Shown here in pieces: positions 47,928 through 61,344 of a stretch of DNA of 64,000 bases. A program made the translations under genes and the position numbers. Where the stretch lies: NCBI RefSeq assembly GCF_014898815.1, contig NW_026515428.1, positions 1,054,001 through 1,118,000 of the forward strand. The letters run 5' to 3'. The notes beneath the pieces are model-generated. The model did no database searches. It was not told where the DNA came from and was given only the letters and a program-made list of their open reading frames with translations. Origin of the DNA: Panonychus citri (taxonomy: Eukaryota; Arthropoda; Arachnida; Trombidiformes; Tetranychidae). How positions within the stretch are numbered: the first letter of the stretch is position 1; every line of letters starts with the position of its first letter.

Positions 47928-50289
47928 CTAATTGATGAGTTTGATTGATAATAAACAGGCAGCAAAAGTGTAGATGAAAACATTTGGTGAAACTTGATTA
48001 ACCAATTGGCGGATTAATGGTAATAACCAAGAGTAATTTGATTCGGTTAATTTAAGTGGATTACGTTGTTTTAAATGGATTCCGGATCCTTCTAAATATT
48101 TTGAAATGGTTTCTTTATCCACTGGTGGTAAATACATTTTGTTAAATTCTCGTTTCCACCAAGTACCGGTGATACTTTTTTCCGTTGAATTTGTATAATG
48201 GTAAAGATATTTTTTCACTCGTACATGTTTAACTCCGGATGGATATGGTAATTGTTTAGAATCGATAAGATTTATGACACTTTTCTCATTGGTAATCAAT
48301 CGGTAAATAAAACTTAAAAGCCAAGGATTATTTTCGTATTCACTTAGTGAGGCGAACCACATTTGCCAATCAAGACGAGGTTGATGAGGAACTGTAAGCA
48401 AATTAATAACAAAAGAATATAAGAATAATTATGTTATGATAATATCAATTTAATTGTCGCAACTCATATAATACTTACTTAAAAATTTGGGGGCTTCGTT
48501 TAGTTTTCCTGGTTTATAAAGAAAATGATATTCTTTCCAACCTGTTTCAAGATTATTTGACCCTTCGATAATCAACTCAGGTCGGCCATCGACACCGGTC
48601 ATTTGACGGAAAAGTCCATAGCTGTTGGTTATTATTAAAGGATTGCTTTTCTGGTGCCATTCATGGGCAATGGGTGAGATGTTTTTGTAAATATTCTTGT
48701 CAAGTTGACCAGCAAATGGAATTAAACTAATGGTGAAAATGGAGAAAGCAATTAAACCATAGAAAATAACATTAAGTATTCGACAGAATTGAGTGAAAAG
48801 AGATCCTTTTTGAATTGCTCGGTAAATTGAACGAATTATAACAAAGCCAAGTGAGAATAGACCAACAGTGATTGATGCATGAACTGATTTTGTGATGAAC
48901 AATTTAAATTCAGATTCATTAAAGTTCACTTTAGATGATATCCAAGATGAATTTTCAATCTTCAAGTTAAACAATTTAACTGTCCAGAAAAATAGGAAAC
49001 AAAGGGATGAACTTAAAACCATTAAATCAGTTGAACTTCGTTTAGCAGGTCGAACTCGCCATGATCGCCGCATGAATTTAGGAAAATCAGAATCTTGCAG
49101 TAAAGGTAAACAAAGTACAATTGTGAGAAGATTGAAGAAGTTGTAATTTCCAGTTAATATGATGAAGAATTGAAATAAAATCTAAAATATGATAGATGAA
49201 GAAAAAAATTAGTATATTAACATCAAATTTTATATTCTCATAAACATAAGATTAAGAGGAATTGGATTAAAGGGAGGAAATTGTTACCTGAGACCAGAAA
49301 CTAATCCTTCTCATCATTGAGGGTCCAAAAAATAGGAATGGCATCGCTATTTCAACAAGATAAGTTCCAACAACACCTAATTTCAAAAACCATCCAGGTA
49401 ATTGATGAGCATACCAAGCAAGTGGAGTTGGTAAACATTGACTTTCAAAGTGATGATTAAGAGCAGTTAAACCCCACCAGGTAGGACATTTAGAGGTTAA
49501 CTTGACCAATCCTGAGCTGAACATTAAACGAAACAGTAGCCACTTGACAAGCCATAAAGCAATTGGATCTCGAGAGAGAGAATGATTGAAATAATTACTA
49601 AATGGAGCAATTATGATGCAAAGAAATCCAGCTTCAAGAAGAAGAATATCCCATTGGAACCAAAGAAATTCTTGACCAACCTTTTTGGTGATTTAGAAGA
49701 AGAAAATATAAATATAAATGTTACTTAATTGTTACAAAAAGAAAATTAGAACAAAGAAAGTTACATCTTTTTCCCGTTCTTATTAAATGCTATTCTTTAC
49801 CTGGTACAATGAAAAGTACAAAATGTAAAGAGCACCAAATAGTATTGGATTAGCGGCTTTCTTTGAGATAATGACCAAAGATGAGATGAGTATTCCAGTG
49901 AGAGCAATTAAGTCCATCATATAATCAAATGAAAGGCCCAATTTAGGAGCAAACCAAACAAGACTCGGCTTAGAATTGATAACTTCATCTAAAACTGATA
50001 AACCTCGTTTGTTTAATTGAGCAAAACTATGTACAGGTAGGATACCATTGTCACCGATTAAACCTGCAAACAAAAATAGGATTTAAATTGTTACCAACAA
50101 AAAAAGGTTGACACATCGACACTTTTGGTTATAGTGATTATATAAATTATTAGATTAAGACAAATTACCTGGTAATTGATGATAAAGGGAAGTGAATGCA
50201 AACAGGTAAATAAATCCCATACAGGTAAGAAAAAAATCTCTCGTATTGATGACACTTGACATTGTTTTCTCAGCTTTTTTCTTACCCAT
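47928..50289 (-). CDS. LMF2: Lipase maturation factor 2
   Basis: Five exons, 50169-50289, 49801-50063, 49288-49680, 48479-49181 and 47928-48391, give 647 residues. LMF proteins are polytopic ER membrane proteins needed for folding of dimeric lipases. Diagnostic blocks are FAFTSLYHQLPGLIGDNGILP, FRLMFSSGLVKLTSKCPTWW, GLTALNHHFESQCLPTP, TGNYNFFN, NSYGLFRQMTGVDGRPE and PHQPRLDWQMWFA. Many hydrophobic segments cover the first 400 residues. The start is placed at MGKKKAEK; a noncoding 5' exon ending near 50598 is possible because a good donor lies there and an acceptor precedes the ATG exon. It is slightly shorter than human LMF2 (about 700) at the C-terminal end. Confidence 0.95.
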
Positions 50290-52104
50290 AATGAATAATC
50301 CAGCAGAGTGTTTAATTGGAAACAATAATTTAAACACAATCTAAATGTAGAATATTGAAAAATAGAAAAGAAAAATAAATTAATTAGAAAAGAATATTAG
50401 AAACAAAAAGAATAGAAAAAAAACAAAAGGAAACAGATGAGAATCTCTATTGTCTATGTGTATAGAAAATGTTATTCTAAAGATTAACTCGACATTAGAT
50501 TAGTTTAAATGTGATGACAACATTAATTGTAGAGATAAAATTAATTAGTGACTGGCATCGTTAATGGTGATAATTAATAATTAGTTGGATATTTACCTGA
50601 TTAGGAATAAAGGAAAGATGAAAATGACACAAACACCTCGTGTCAGTTGATCTTCAATTTGGTTTAACCGGTTTGCCTTTTGCTCTCATGCTCATATCTT
50701 ATGGTTTTGCTTGCTACCAAATTCAAATTGGACAAATTGATTAACAGCAACAATTAACTCGACAATTTAATCCATTGGAACAATTAACAGGATGGAGTAG
50801 ATTAAACATTTCACTTGAGAGAAGAGATTAAAGTGACTTTGGTTTGTAGCGAGAAAACAAAAGGCCAATCCATCAATTGGAATATTTTTTTTTCCTGGTC
50901 AACTCAAAATTCTTAATTATTGTTGATACATTAATTGTCCTTTTCGTGGTTAATGAGTATTCATCTTAATTGATTAAATTGGCGATCAAATTTTGAACAG
51001 GATTTCCTTACCAATAGAAAGTCAGGAAATTTAATATTAATTAATTTCTTGGAATCATTTCCACTGATGATGATTAACTTTTCCAATAACATTTAGATTA
51101 TCCCATGAATCCTTTTACATAATCTTAATTGGAATGAGATAATTTCTTTCAAAATTATTTGGAAATTACAATTTGTAATTCTTTTCTGGAAAAATTAACA
51201 CTTGGTAATTAGTTTTCTCACCAATTAACTAATCAATCACAATCAATTCAGAGAGAGGAAAGTTAACAAAATTAAATTTTCTATTAACTTTTTAGAGAAA
51301 AATAAATTAACATAACAATCAACAAACTCTAATTCTCGATCAATAAAACATTAGAATAAATTCTAATTCTTCACAAATCAAAAGACAATCAAAGTTACCG
51401 ACATTTTCCAATCTCGCAATTAAACAAAACAATTAAAAATTTAATTTCTTTCGTTAATTGAATCAAATTAAATTTAATTCCAAGGGGCCATTTGTAATTA
51501 CGCTTCTTTCTCATGTAAACAAAGAGCGCAAGTGTATTGACTCATTTAAACATTTTCTTTTCTCAATTGTCTTTGTCTCTCCTAATTAGATTATCTTTTG
51601 ATTGTGATTTAATTTTTATCCTTTAATTGTAATTAATGTCTCTGTGGTTTATTGGTTAGATCATCAATTTGAAACTGATCATTTGATGATCTCTAGTGAT
51701 CATCAACACCTACGCTTCACTTGTTACCAATGAGGTTTGTTTACATTTTCATTTTCTTTGTTGAAAAAAATTTTCTTTTTCTTTTTAATTGTTCCACCAT
51801 CTTAATTAACGCCATTTTGTTTTATTTTCTCTCTTATTTTATCTAATTACTTTATCAGTTTAGTTGTCTATGTACATGGAAAATAACTTGTCAATTTTGA
51901 TGGAAAAGTCAATAGATTATCACAAAGGTTGAAACAATAACAACAACAACTAAACCAAAAGCAATATAACATAACAAGTGCGAAAATATTTTCATTTGAT
52001 TGATAACATTTTGTTTACTATTATCAAATTAAATCCAGTTGGTTGTTTTTAATTTTATCTATTGTGTTTAATGTGTGTATGTGTATGTGTCAACTGAGAT
52101 CGTC
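50290..52104. other. Divergent intergenic region between LMF2 and ABCC gene
   Basis: AT-rich. Probable LMF2 leader exon near 50598-50690. At 51722-51734 a GAG followed by GTTTGT could be the end of a leader exon of the ABC transporter gene. No tRNA could be confirmed. Confidence 0.45.
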
Positions 52105-55100
52105 ATGAATAAATCGTCAACAATTTATCAGCAACTTTGTGGAGACCAACAGTTGAATATATTCAATCCTGATGGATCTTCACTTTCTTATTGTTTCCTT
52201 CAAATGTTCATTGAGATTCCGATTCATTTTATCGTTGCTCTCATCTCAACTTTATTATTATCAGTTCACCGGGTTCCTGATAGTATTCATGTTACACAAA
52301 ACTGGATCAAATGGATGACCCATGTTTTCAGATGGACTTTAGCTTTAACTGTGATATGTTTTACTTTCCTTGAATATTGGTCACTACCCGATGGTAAACA
52401 TCCCCCTGACATTGTCTATATTACCATGGGAATTAAAGTAATATCCTGGCTTATGGTCTCAATTGTTACTTACAAAATAATCAAATATTCACCTTTAACC
52501 AGATTCAACAATCTTTCATCTCTCATGTTACTCATGCTTTCAGCTTTCATCTCAAATGGACTTCACCTTGAATGGGTTATTCGAGGATCTTCATCTCTTT
52601 TCTCATCTTCACCTTCCCCTTACCTTTTGTTTATCGTCTCATATAATGTAATCGCCAATCTATTATTCACCTTAACTTTATTACCTCGATTCAATCGATG
52701 GTCAATATTTAAAGGTCAACTATTCGATACTGATTTACAAAATCTTCTCTCTCAATCCCAACCGATGTCAACATCATTCTCAGCCCATTGTAACCTTGAT
52801 AATCACGAAACAACCAACATCTTAAGTCACTCCTTCTTCTCATGGGTTAATCCACTATTAACCAAAGGATTTAATCAAAAAATTAAGACTTCCAATGATC
52901 TATTTCCCTTACCAAACAGTTTAACTGCTAATATATCATACGAGAAATTGTTCAATTCAGCTGTAACCATTTCTCCGGATACTTATTCCAATAATGAATT
53001 TAACTTGGTCCTTTGGAGATCTTTGTTCAAAGCTTTCGGACGATCTGCCCTGATCACTGCAATTTACAAGATAATTGCCGATATATTTTATTTTGGTGGA
53101 CCTTTGGTATTGGAAAAATTGATTATCTATATTGAAGATGAAAATTCAACCCGAAGCAATGAAGGTTTCTATTATTGTGCCTTCCTCTTGGGTTCAACTT
53201 TAATCTCTTCAATAAGTAATAGTCTTTACAATTTTCAATCGGCTAACATTTCACTTAAAATTACCAGTGGAATTACCAATTTAATTTATCGAAAATTGTT
53301 AAACGTTCGTAGTGATTCAATGGCATCAACTTTCAGCTCTGGAGAGATAATTAATTTCATCAGTACCGATGCTGGTAGAGTGACAAACTTTTACCCATCA
53401 ATTGTTGCCTTTTTAACTTTACCCTTGCAACTTACAGTTACACTTTATTTACTTTACCGTCAACTTGGTCTTGCTTTTCTGGCCGGACTTTTACTGACCC
53501 TCATCATTATCCCGATAAACAAAGTGATCTGTGATAAGATTGGTTCCCTTAACAGTTCCCTACTTCATTGGAAGGATAATAGGATCAAACTTATGTCGGA
53601 AATGTTATCAGCAATTCGATTGGTGAAAATGCAAGCCTGGGAGAGAGTATTTGAAATACGCATTGGAATAATTAGAGAAATGGAAATGAAATATATGAAA
53701 AAGATCAAATATTTCGACGCTCTTTGTGTCTATTTCTGGGCAACAACTCCCGTTCTCATTTCGATATCTACATTTACCACTTATGTCCTTCTTGGAAATG
53801 AATTGACCGCTGCCAAAGTGTTCACCAGTTTAGCTTTATTCAATATGCTGATTAATCCTCTGAACGCATTTCCCTGGGTTCTCAGTGGTATAATTGAAGC
53901 TCGAATCTCCGAGAGAAGGATTCAAAAATTTCTCAACCTAAAAGAAATGTATCCACGTTCACATTACACTGGCTGCCTTAAGGGGGAAATTAAACTTAAC
54001 AGTGTTGGAAGTTTCTTCAAAAGAGATGCATTAGTTGACCATCGATTTACTCTTGGACCTATTGATTTGATGGTTAAATCGGGTGACTATGTTGGTATTG
54101 TGGGTTCTGTTGGTTCGGGGAAAAGTTCACTTTTCAGTGCGATTATTGGTGAAATGAGTCGAACCTCTGGAACTTTTCAAATAAACGATCATGACCTAAT
54201 CAAAGGAATTGGTTATGTACCTCAAGATCCATGGATACAAAATACAACAGTAAAAGATAATATTCTTTTCGGTCAAATCTTTGACCCATCTAAATACAAT
54301 TCTGTGATTGATGCTTGTGCTCTTAACGAAGATCTCAAGGTAAATTAATAATATTTCTATTTTTTTTTTCTCTACTCGTTTCAATTTATTCTAATTTTGA
54401 TAATTTTCTCCTTTTCTTTTCTTTTCTTCTTTTTAGATGCTTCCAAATGGCGATGCTACGATGGTTGGTGATCGAGGATTCACTTTAAGCGGCGGTCAAA
54501 AGGCTCGAATCGCTTTGGCTCGAGCTGTTTATCAAGATTTTGATATTTATCTTCTAGATGATCCATATTCAAGTGTTGATGCTCATGTTGCTGAACACAT
54601 CAGAATCCATTGTATCAATGGTTTATTATCTTCCAAGACTAAATTGGTGTCAACTCATCATACAGAATATTTAACCAATGCCCAGTTAGTTATCGTTATG
54701 GACAATGGATTGATGATTGAAAAAGGCAACACTGATATACTTTCATATGTTAAACCCAAAGAAACAACTAATTTAGTTACTGAAGATAAAGAAATCGTTG
54801 AATCGACTCATGAAACAGAAAAATCGTTGGAAGAAGCTGTTGAAAAGGGTCAAGTTAAACTTGACATTTACCTTAATTATTGGAAATCAATTGGTCATTG
54901 GCTTGCATCGTTAACTCTTATACTTTTCACTTGCATGCAAATATCTCGAACTGCGTCAGATTGGTGGTTAAGTCATTGGACAACCTCAATTAAGGAGAGA
55001 AACTCATCAAGCTTAAATGATGCCGAAAACTATTTAGGTGTTTTCGCTGGAATTGCAATAATCAATTCACTGTTTACTTTATTTCGAGCGTTTTTCTTTG

Positions 55101-56828
55101 CATTTGGTGGTATCACCGCTTCCATATCCATTCATTCAATTTTGCTCAAAAGCACTTTATCATCAACGATTTCCTTTTTCGACACAACTGCATTTGGTCG
55201 TATAATTAATCGCTTCTCATCAGATATAACAAACATCGATGATCGATTACCATTCAATTTGAATATCCTTCTAACCCAAATTTTCAGCTTAGCGGCTTCG
55301 CTATTTGTTACAATTTACGGAATCCCTTGGACGGCCGTTGCGGTCGTACCTTTATTCATTCCTTATTTTTTCATTCAGGTAAAAAATTGTCACTACAAAA
55401 TAATATTTCGATTTCATTGATTATCTTTTTCGTTTCCACATAGAAATACTATCGATGGACCTCCCGGGATATTAAACGACTTTGTGCTGTTAGTCTTTCG
55501 CCAATTTATTCACAATTAGCAGAAACAATCAATGGAATCAGTGTTATCCGTTCGTTTGCTGCAACCAACAGGTAAATGATAATAAATTGTTTGATTTGAT
55601 GGAATTGGCTGCTAATTGAAGTGAGCTTTTTTTCATCTCTCTTTTTTTCAGATTCATAACTGATTTCGTTGATAAAATTGACATTTCAAATACTTGTCAA
55701 TATGCATTTTCGGCGGCTTCTCAATGGTTAAACATTCGTCTTCAAGTTCTTGGTGTGATCTTTTCCTGTGGTGTTGCTTTAACTGCAGTTATCTTACATT
55801 ATTTTTCACTGGTCCAAGTAAACGCTGGTCTTGTAGGTCTTGCTTTGGCCTATTCATTAACGATAACTGGTCTACTTAATGGTTTTATTCAAGTATTTTC
55901 ATCGGTTGAGGTTGACATGATTTCAGTGGAAAGGATTCAACAATTTGTTAAATCAATTGACAAAGAGATTAATGATGGTTATCATCCAGAAAATTGGCCT
56001 AGTAGTGGACTTGTTATCTTTGATCAAGTTTCTCTTCGATATAAACACGATTCACCCTTAGCATTAGACAAAGTTAGCATTACAATTGAACCTAATCAAC
56101 ACATTGGAATTGTTGGTCGAACCGGATCAGGAAAATCAACTCTTCTTCAAACTTTATTCAGACTACAAGAACTTGAAAGTGGTCGCATTTTCATTGATGG
56201 AATTGACATAAGTTCAATTAACGTTCAGCATCTAAGGTAAATTTTTCAATCACCCAAACTTGAAAATTTCCTCTACTATTTAATTAATTGATTTCTAATG
56301 ACAATTGTATCTTAATTTTCTCACAGATCTTCATTGTTCATTGTACCTCAAGATTGTTGCTTATTTAGTGGATCCATACGATATAATCTCGACCCTCTAT
56401 GTGACCATTCAGATGAACAAATTTGGAAAGCACTGAGACAATGTCAGGCCGATTCGTTGATTCTAAGCTTGGGAAGTCTTAATGCAACAATCAGTGAAAA
56501 TGGACGTGATTTAAGTTTCGGACAGCGACAGTTAATTTGTTTAACTCGTGCACTTCTCAGCCAAGCAAAGATAATCTGTTTCGATGAGATAACATCTTCG
56601 ATTGATCGTGAAACCGATCAACTTTTGGAGAAAACAATTCGAACCAATTTTAAACATTCCACCATATTAACTGTGGCCCATAAAATTGAAACAATCCTTC
56701 ATTGTGATCGAGTGTTAATCATGGAGGAAGGAAGAATAGTTGAAGATGGAAATCCTCAGCAATTAAAGATGAATTTAAATTCTAAATTTTATAAACTATG
56801 GTCATCAATGAGCACCAATACCAAATGA
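52105..56828 (+). CDS. ABCC10: ABC transporter subfamily C, ABCC10/MRP7-like
   Basis: Five exons, 52105-54339, 54437-55378, 55444-55571, 55652-56236 and 56327-56828, give 1463 residues, a full-length MRP exporter with an N-terminal membrane extension. The first NBD has Walker A GSVGSGKSS, signature LSGGQKARIALARAVY and Walker B IYLLDDPYSSVDA, where Asp replaces the catalytic Glu, as is usual for the degenerate site of ABCC proteins. The second NBD has GRTGSGKST, signature LSFGQRQ, Walker B IICFDE with the catalytic Glu, and the switch His in VAHKIETI. STHHTEYLTNAQLVIVMDNG after NBD1 resembles the THRTEYLERAD block of MRP7. Substrates (conjugates or xenobiotics) cannot be read from the sequence. 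The first exon is unusually long (2.2 kb). Confidence 0.93.
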
Positions 56829-57645
56829 ACATAAAATTAGTGATTAACTTTTTTTTCTCACTCTCTCTCTCCCACCAATTAACTTTGTACTCTCTTTAAA
56901 CTTTAATCAACAATTTCCCATGATAATTATTATGATTAATGATTTTTCTCCTTCTTCTTTGTAATACAATTAGCTAAAATTCTAATCCAATTTATATTTT
57001 TGTTGCCAAAATTTACCAATCAAAAAGATAATAGAAATAAATTAAGTCTGATTAGACAAAAGAATCACTTTTATTAATCTCAGAACAAATTTTTCGATGG
57101 ATTCAAATTGCGCGCAATTCGTTGCTTCCTCCTGATTGGATTAGAATTTTTCTCTTTCTTTTTTTCTCTTTCATTTTCTCAAAATAAAACAATTCAAATT
57201 CTCAATGAAAATTATTAGATTAATAATTTAATCACCTAGAGAATTGAATATTAATTGTTTTGTTAATTTGTACTTTTAATTAATTTATTGGTTGGTTTGA
57301 TTTGCTCTTTGAATTGGAAAAGTTTGTCCAACTCTAATTGTTCAAATATTTTTGGAAAAGAAAAGAAAATATTTAATCACATGATCACTTTGTTTATTTT
57401 TTTTTCTTTTGTTAACATTTTTGTTCATTTGCGAGAAGAAAAAGTAATTACCATGTTTTCTATTTAATTGTGAGTTAATTTTATTCTTTTTTTCATTATA
57501 GATAAGTGTATCTTTGTGGGATTGTGGTGACTAACTGTGATCTTTTTAAATATAATCTTTAAATTAGTGTTGAATGAGTTTCAACTCTTGGTTTTGTTTT
57601 CTTTGTTCATTTCTCATTTTGTGAGTCAAGAATTTTTCTCTGTCC
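56829..57645. other. ABCC 3' UTR and KLHDC10 promoter region
   Basis: AT-rich with CT-rich patches; AATAAA-like word near 57035. No exon seen. Confidence 0.5.
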
Positions 57646-59105
57646 ATGAAGCTTTGGTCCTGGTTAACATCTTCATGGTTTCCATCAATGTTCCCCTTAG
57701 CTAATCAACAAAGTTTACCTAATAAACGAGATTCATCTGAATCTAGTGATAGTGACGATGATTATTTCAACTTTTGGCCTCTCTGTAGTGTCCCTTTTGT
57801 TTACCATGAAATTGAATGTAGAAGTGAGTTACTAATTCATTTGGAAATTGTTTTTTTTTCAATTATTCTCTTTATTGGTCAATTTGTTAACCTACTCTTC
57901 TATTTTCTCTTATTAGACACTTTAATACCTCGTCCTAGAAGTGGCCATAGAATCGTTGCTGATTCAAATGGTAATATCTACTGCCTTGGTGGTTATAATC
58001 CTGAAGGATTAGCACGAGAGGATAGTCCTAATGCTTTGTTTAAAGAACTCTGGAAGTTTAATATAAGCACACTAATTTGGACCAAAATAAACATGTCTGG
58101 TGATCCACCACGTTTACTATGTTCATTTGGTGCTCTTTGTATTGATGACATGCTTTTTGTCCAAGGAGGTACCGGTGTACCTTTCGGTCGGGCAGGTTCC
58201 AATAAGCTTTATGTTTGCCAATTGTCAACTGGTTTTTGGAGAAAGTATAGTCTCAAAACGGATAATTATGATGTTCCTCCCAAATTTTATGGTCAAGCTT
58301 TGGTTTTTGATCCAGATGAGATGGCGATCTATTCAGTTGGTGGAACCTGTGGGCACGCTTATCACACAGGGGTCACCAAAATTAATCTAAGAAACGGGAG
58401 TGCTGAGCTTATCTATTCATATAATAATCATGAGAATACTGGTAGCTATCGACATGAGATTGCCTTACATAACAAACGAATCTACCAATTTGGTGGAGGA
58501 ACTCAAGAAATTGATATTGGTTTCGAAAAGGTTAAAACTTGAAAAAGAAAAAATTTCCACCACAAATAATAATAGCATATAAATAATTGTATTTTATTTT
58601 CCGTTGGCAGGTATTTTATTTTGATCTATCAGGTAAATGCTGGAGGTTTGTGAAAACTTTTCCTGATCCAACTCATGGTTATCCAATTGCTCGTAAATTT
58701 CATGGTTTGGTTACTCTGGACAATTTCGTTTTCATTATTGGAGGTGGTTATATTAATCCAACCGGAATACCCGTTGGTATAGACGATATTTGGAAATTTA
58801 ATTTGGATACTTTTGAATGGACCTTAATTTGTAAATTATCTCGACCCATTTATTTCCATTCAGCAGCAATTTCCCCAAATGGTTTATTAACCGTTTTCGG
58901 TGGTGTCCAATCAATTCAACAAGGAAATTCATTTAGGACCCAAAGGACAAACTCATTGTGCACAATTTGGCTACAAGTGCCTAAATTAGGTGAAATTGCG
59001 TGGATTGCATTTTTAAACAATTGTGCTGATGTAACCAAAATATCACAATCACAATTAATTGACATCGGTGTACCACCTTCCTATGTAAACCGATTAATCA
59101 GTTAA
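57646..59105 (+). CDS. KLHDC10: Kelch domain-containing protein 10
   Basis: Three exons, 57646-57823, 57917-58530 and 58611-59105, give 428 residues (human 442). KLHDC10 is a kelch-propeller substrate receptor of cullin-2 ligases that recognises C-terminal degrons; the fly homologue is slim. Kelch repeats start with PRPRSGHRIVAD and GGYNPEG and include FVQGGTGVPFGRAGSNKLYV, YRHEIALHNKRIYQFGGGT, FVFIIGGGY and YFHSAAISPNGLLTVFGGV. The end has WLQVPKLGEIAW and a C-terminal helix (SQSQLIDIGVPPSYVNRL) that aligns with the BC-box-bearing end of the human protein. The N-terminus has an acidic Ser/Asp cluster (SSESSDSDDDYF). Confidence 0.94.
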
Positions 59106-61344
59106 CCATGATAATGAACGATAAATCAACATAAACACACACACACAACAATCAATGAGAGAGAAAGAGTGAGCTAAACATATGACTGTAATTAACTTGG
59201 AATCAATTCACACTCAAAAAAAGAGTCAATTATGTTACCTAATCAATTAATGATCAACAACATCAACATAATTCAACATCATTATCATCAACCATCAATC
59301 ATCAATCATCACACTGATGATTTTGTATCACAATTAATTTTCCGATCAGTTAGCAATCTTTTTTTTTCTTCCCTTTTCTCAATGTATTTTCTGTTTAATT
59401 AATTCTACTGACCTGATCATCGAAAGTTAATTAAATGGTGATCAAGAGCACATCTTTTTTCTTCTCCTCTTTCTCTCTCACCTTCTCATTAATTGTAATT
59501 AACGATGATGATGATGATGATGATACTTTTTGTCTCCATTATATTGGGACAATAAAAAACGATAACAAGTCCACTTGACTTAATTTTCTTTAATCTTAAT
59601 CACCATATATAAAGATGATGATTAATTTAAAATTAACTCGATGATTGAGAAAATGAAACAATCATTTTAAATTGTTGAAGAAAAAACAAACTTCAACAAA
59701 TTTACTAATTACAATTAAATGGAAAACAAGTTCATGTTCATGTAAACATTTAATTCCCAGATGATTAAATGATGAAACAATTTCCCTGATGATGATTCTT
59801 GATCTTAATCAATGTTGAATCAATCAATTGATTACAATTAATAACATTTTAAAGGGAAGCAAAAAATTAACTCTTAATTGTTATCAGTTAATTTGATTTT
59901 TTTAAAACTTAATGTTTACCTTTTTTTTTGTTGTTCAAATTAATAATATCACTTTTTGTTGATAATATCCACTAATTGTGAGCTTAACAATTAACTAGTA
60001 AAAACTTTCAACAATCAACAACAATTTATAAATCAATAAGTTTTACTATTATGATCAAATTTATTTACTGATTGTAACATTAAATCACCTCAACCATTAA
60101 ATCATCAATTGAATTCAATTAAGCACAAAACTTACAAATTACTTCCGATTGCTAAACATAAACAGAGTTAATTTAATAAAACTATTAAACTAATTTGATA
60201 GAAAAATTTTCCGTTTCAATTAAAAGTTAATTATCATTAATTAAAGTGATCAATTTATAAATTGCACATAATTATCGTTGACAATCAATGAGAAATTAAA
60301 GTTCACAATCAAAACTAAATAAAAACAAAAAGGTCAGATTGTGTCCTTGGATAATTGACCAGAAACTAATTGACAACAATTAATATCAATCTGACAATGA
60401 TAACAATTAACTAATCACAATAAGAAACAAAAAAAAAATGATAAATAATTTATTTTAAATTGTAAATCAAGTTTGAAATTAGTTGAACCAAAATAAAACA
60501 ATAACTAAAAAGTTAATGATGAAAAAAAAAGTACTAATCACAAAATGACAATTAGTGTTGGTTGATTGTTGTGATTAGTGAATTTATTTTACTGTTTACC
60601 ATCAAACACAATCAAGACTAATTATTATCATTAAAGATTTTTAAATATTCATAATTTGGTTAAATTATTACAACAATTAAAGAGCCAAATGTAAACAAAT
60701 ATAACAATATATTCACTAAACTGTGGCTTATCTTTCAACACAATTTAATTTATGTGGTACCACAATCAAGTTAATCACTTGAAAACATATTGTAAACATA
60801 ACTAATTATGTGTACTACCAGTTAATGAGAGGAATTTATATTTATAAAAAACTGATGATAATCAAATAATAATAAGAAAACGATAACAATCAGTTAATCC
60901 GATAATCAACTTTTCTTGATTCTTGGTGCACTTTCAATCAACTCCACCACCACCACCACCTCCCGATTGATCATCTATTTTTTACTAATCACCTTAAATC
61001 ATGATAATTATGATGATGATCAACTAACACCACCAACCTCATCAACAACATCACATTTTTTTTTAATCATCGCATTAACTTTTTTTTTCACTTAACCAAC
61101 TGATACTAATTAACTTATTAGTATCACTGATTATATAATAATTTACTGATTCGACCTTTAAAAATCAACTTCCTCTCATTTGGGTGTTGACTTTGTAGTC
61201 GCAAATTGTTGAGTATATAAACATTATTCTGGACAATTTAGAAATCACAATTTCAACTTTCACCAATCAAACAACAACAACAACAACAACAATTAACCAA
61301 ACAGTTTTAAAGTTTTTAGTGTTAACCGTTAATCCACAATAATA
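59106..61344. other. Intergenic region upstream of cuticle gene
   Basis: 2.2 kb of AT-rich DNA with a (GAT)n run at 59503-59523. Short clusters such as ACCACC near 60945 and CAACAACAA near 61271 are simple-sequence. The cuticle gene TATA box is at 61214-61220. Confidence 0.6.
61214..61220 (+). promoter_or_regulatory. TATA box of the cuticle protein gene
   Basis: TATATAA about 125 bases before the start codon, leaving a leader of about 95 bases if transcription starts 30 bases downstream. Fits the TATA-driven promoters usual for stage-specific cuticle genes. Confidence 0.65.

Noticed and set aside
51637..51710. Possible tRNA-like start (GGTTTATTGGTTAGATC)
   Set aside because: No T-arm sequence like GGTTCGAATCC follows and the acceptor stem cannot be closed by eye.
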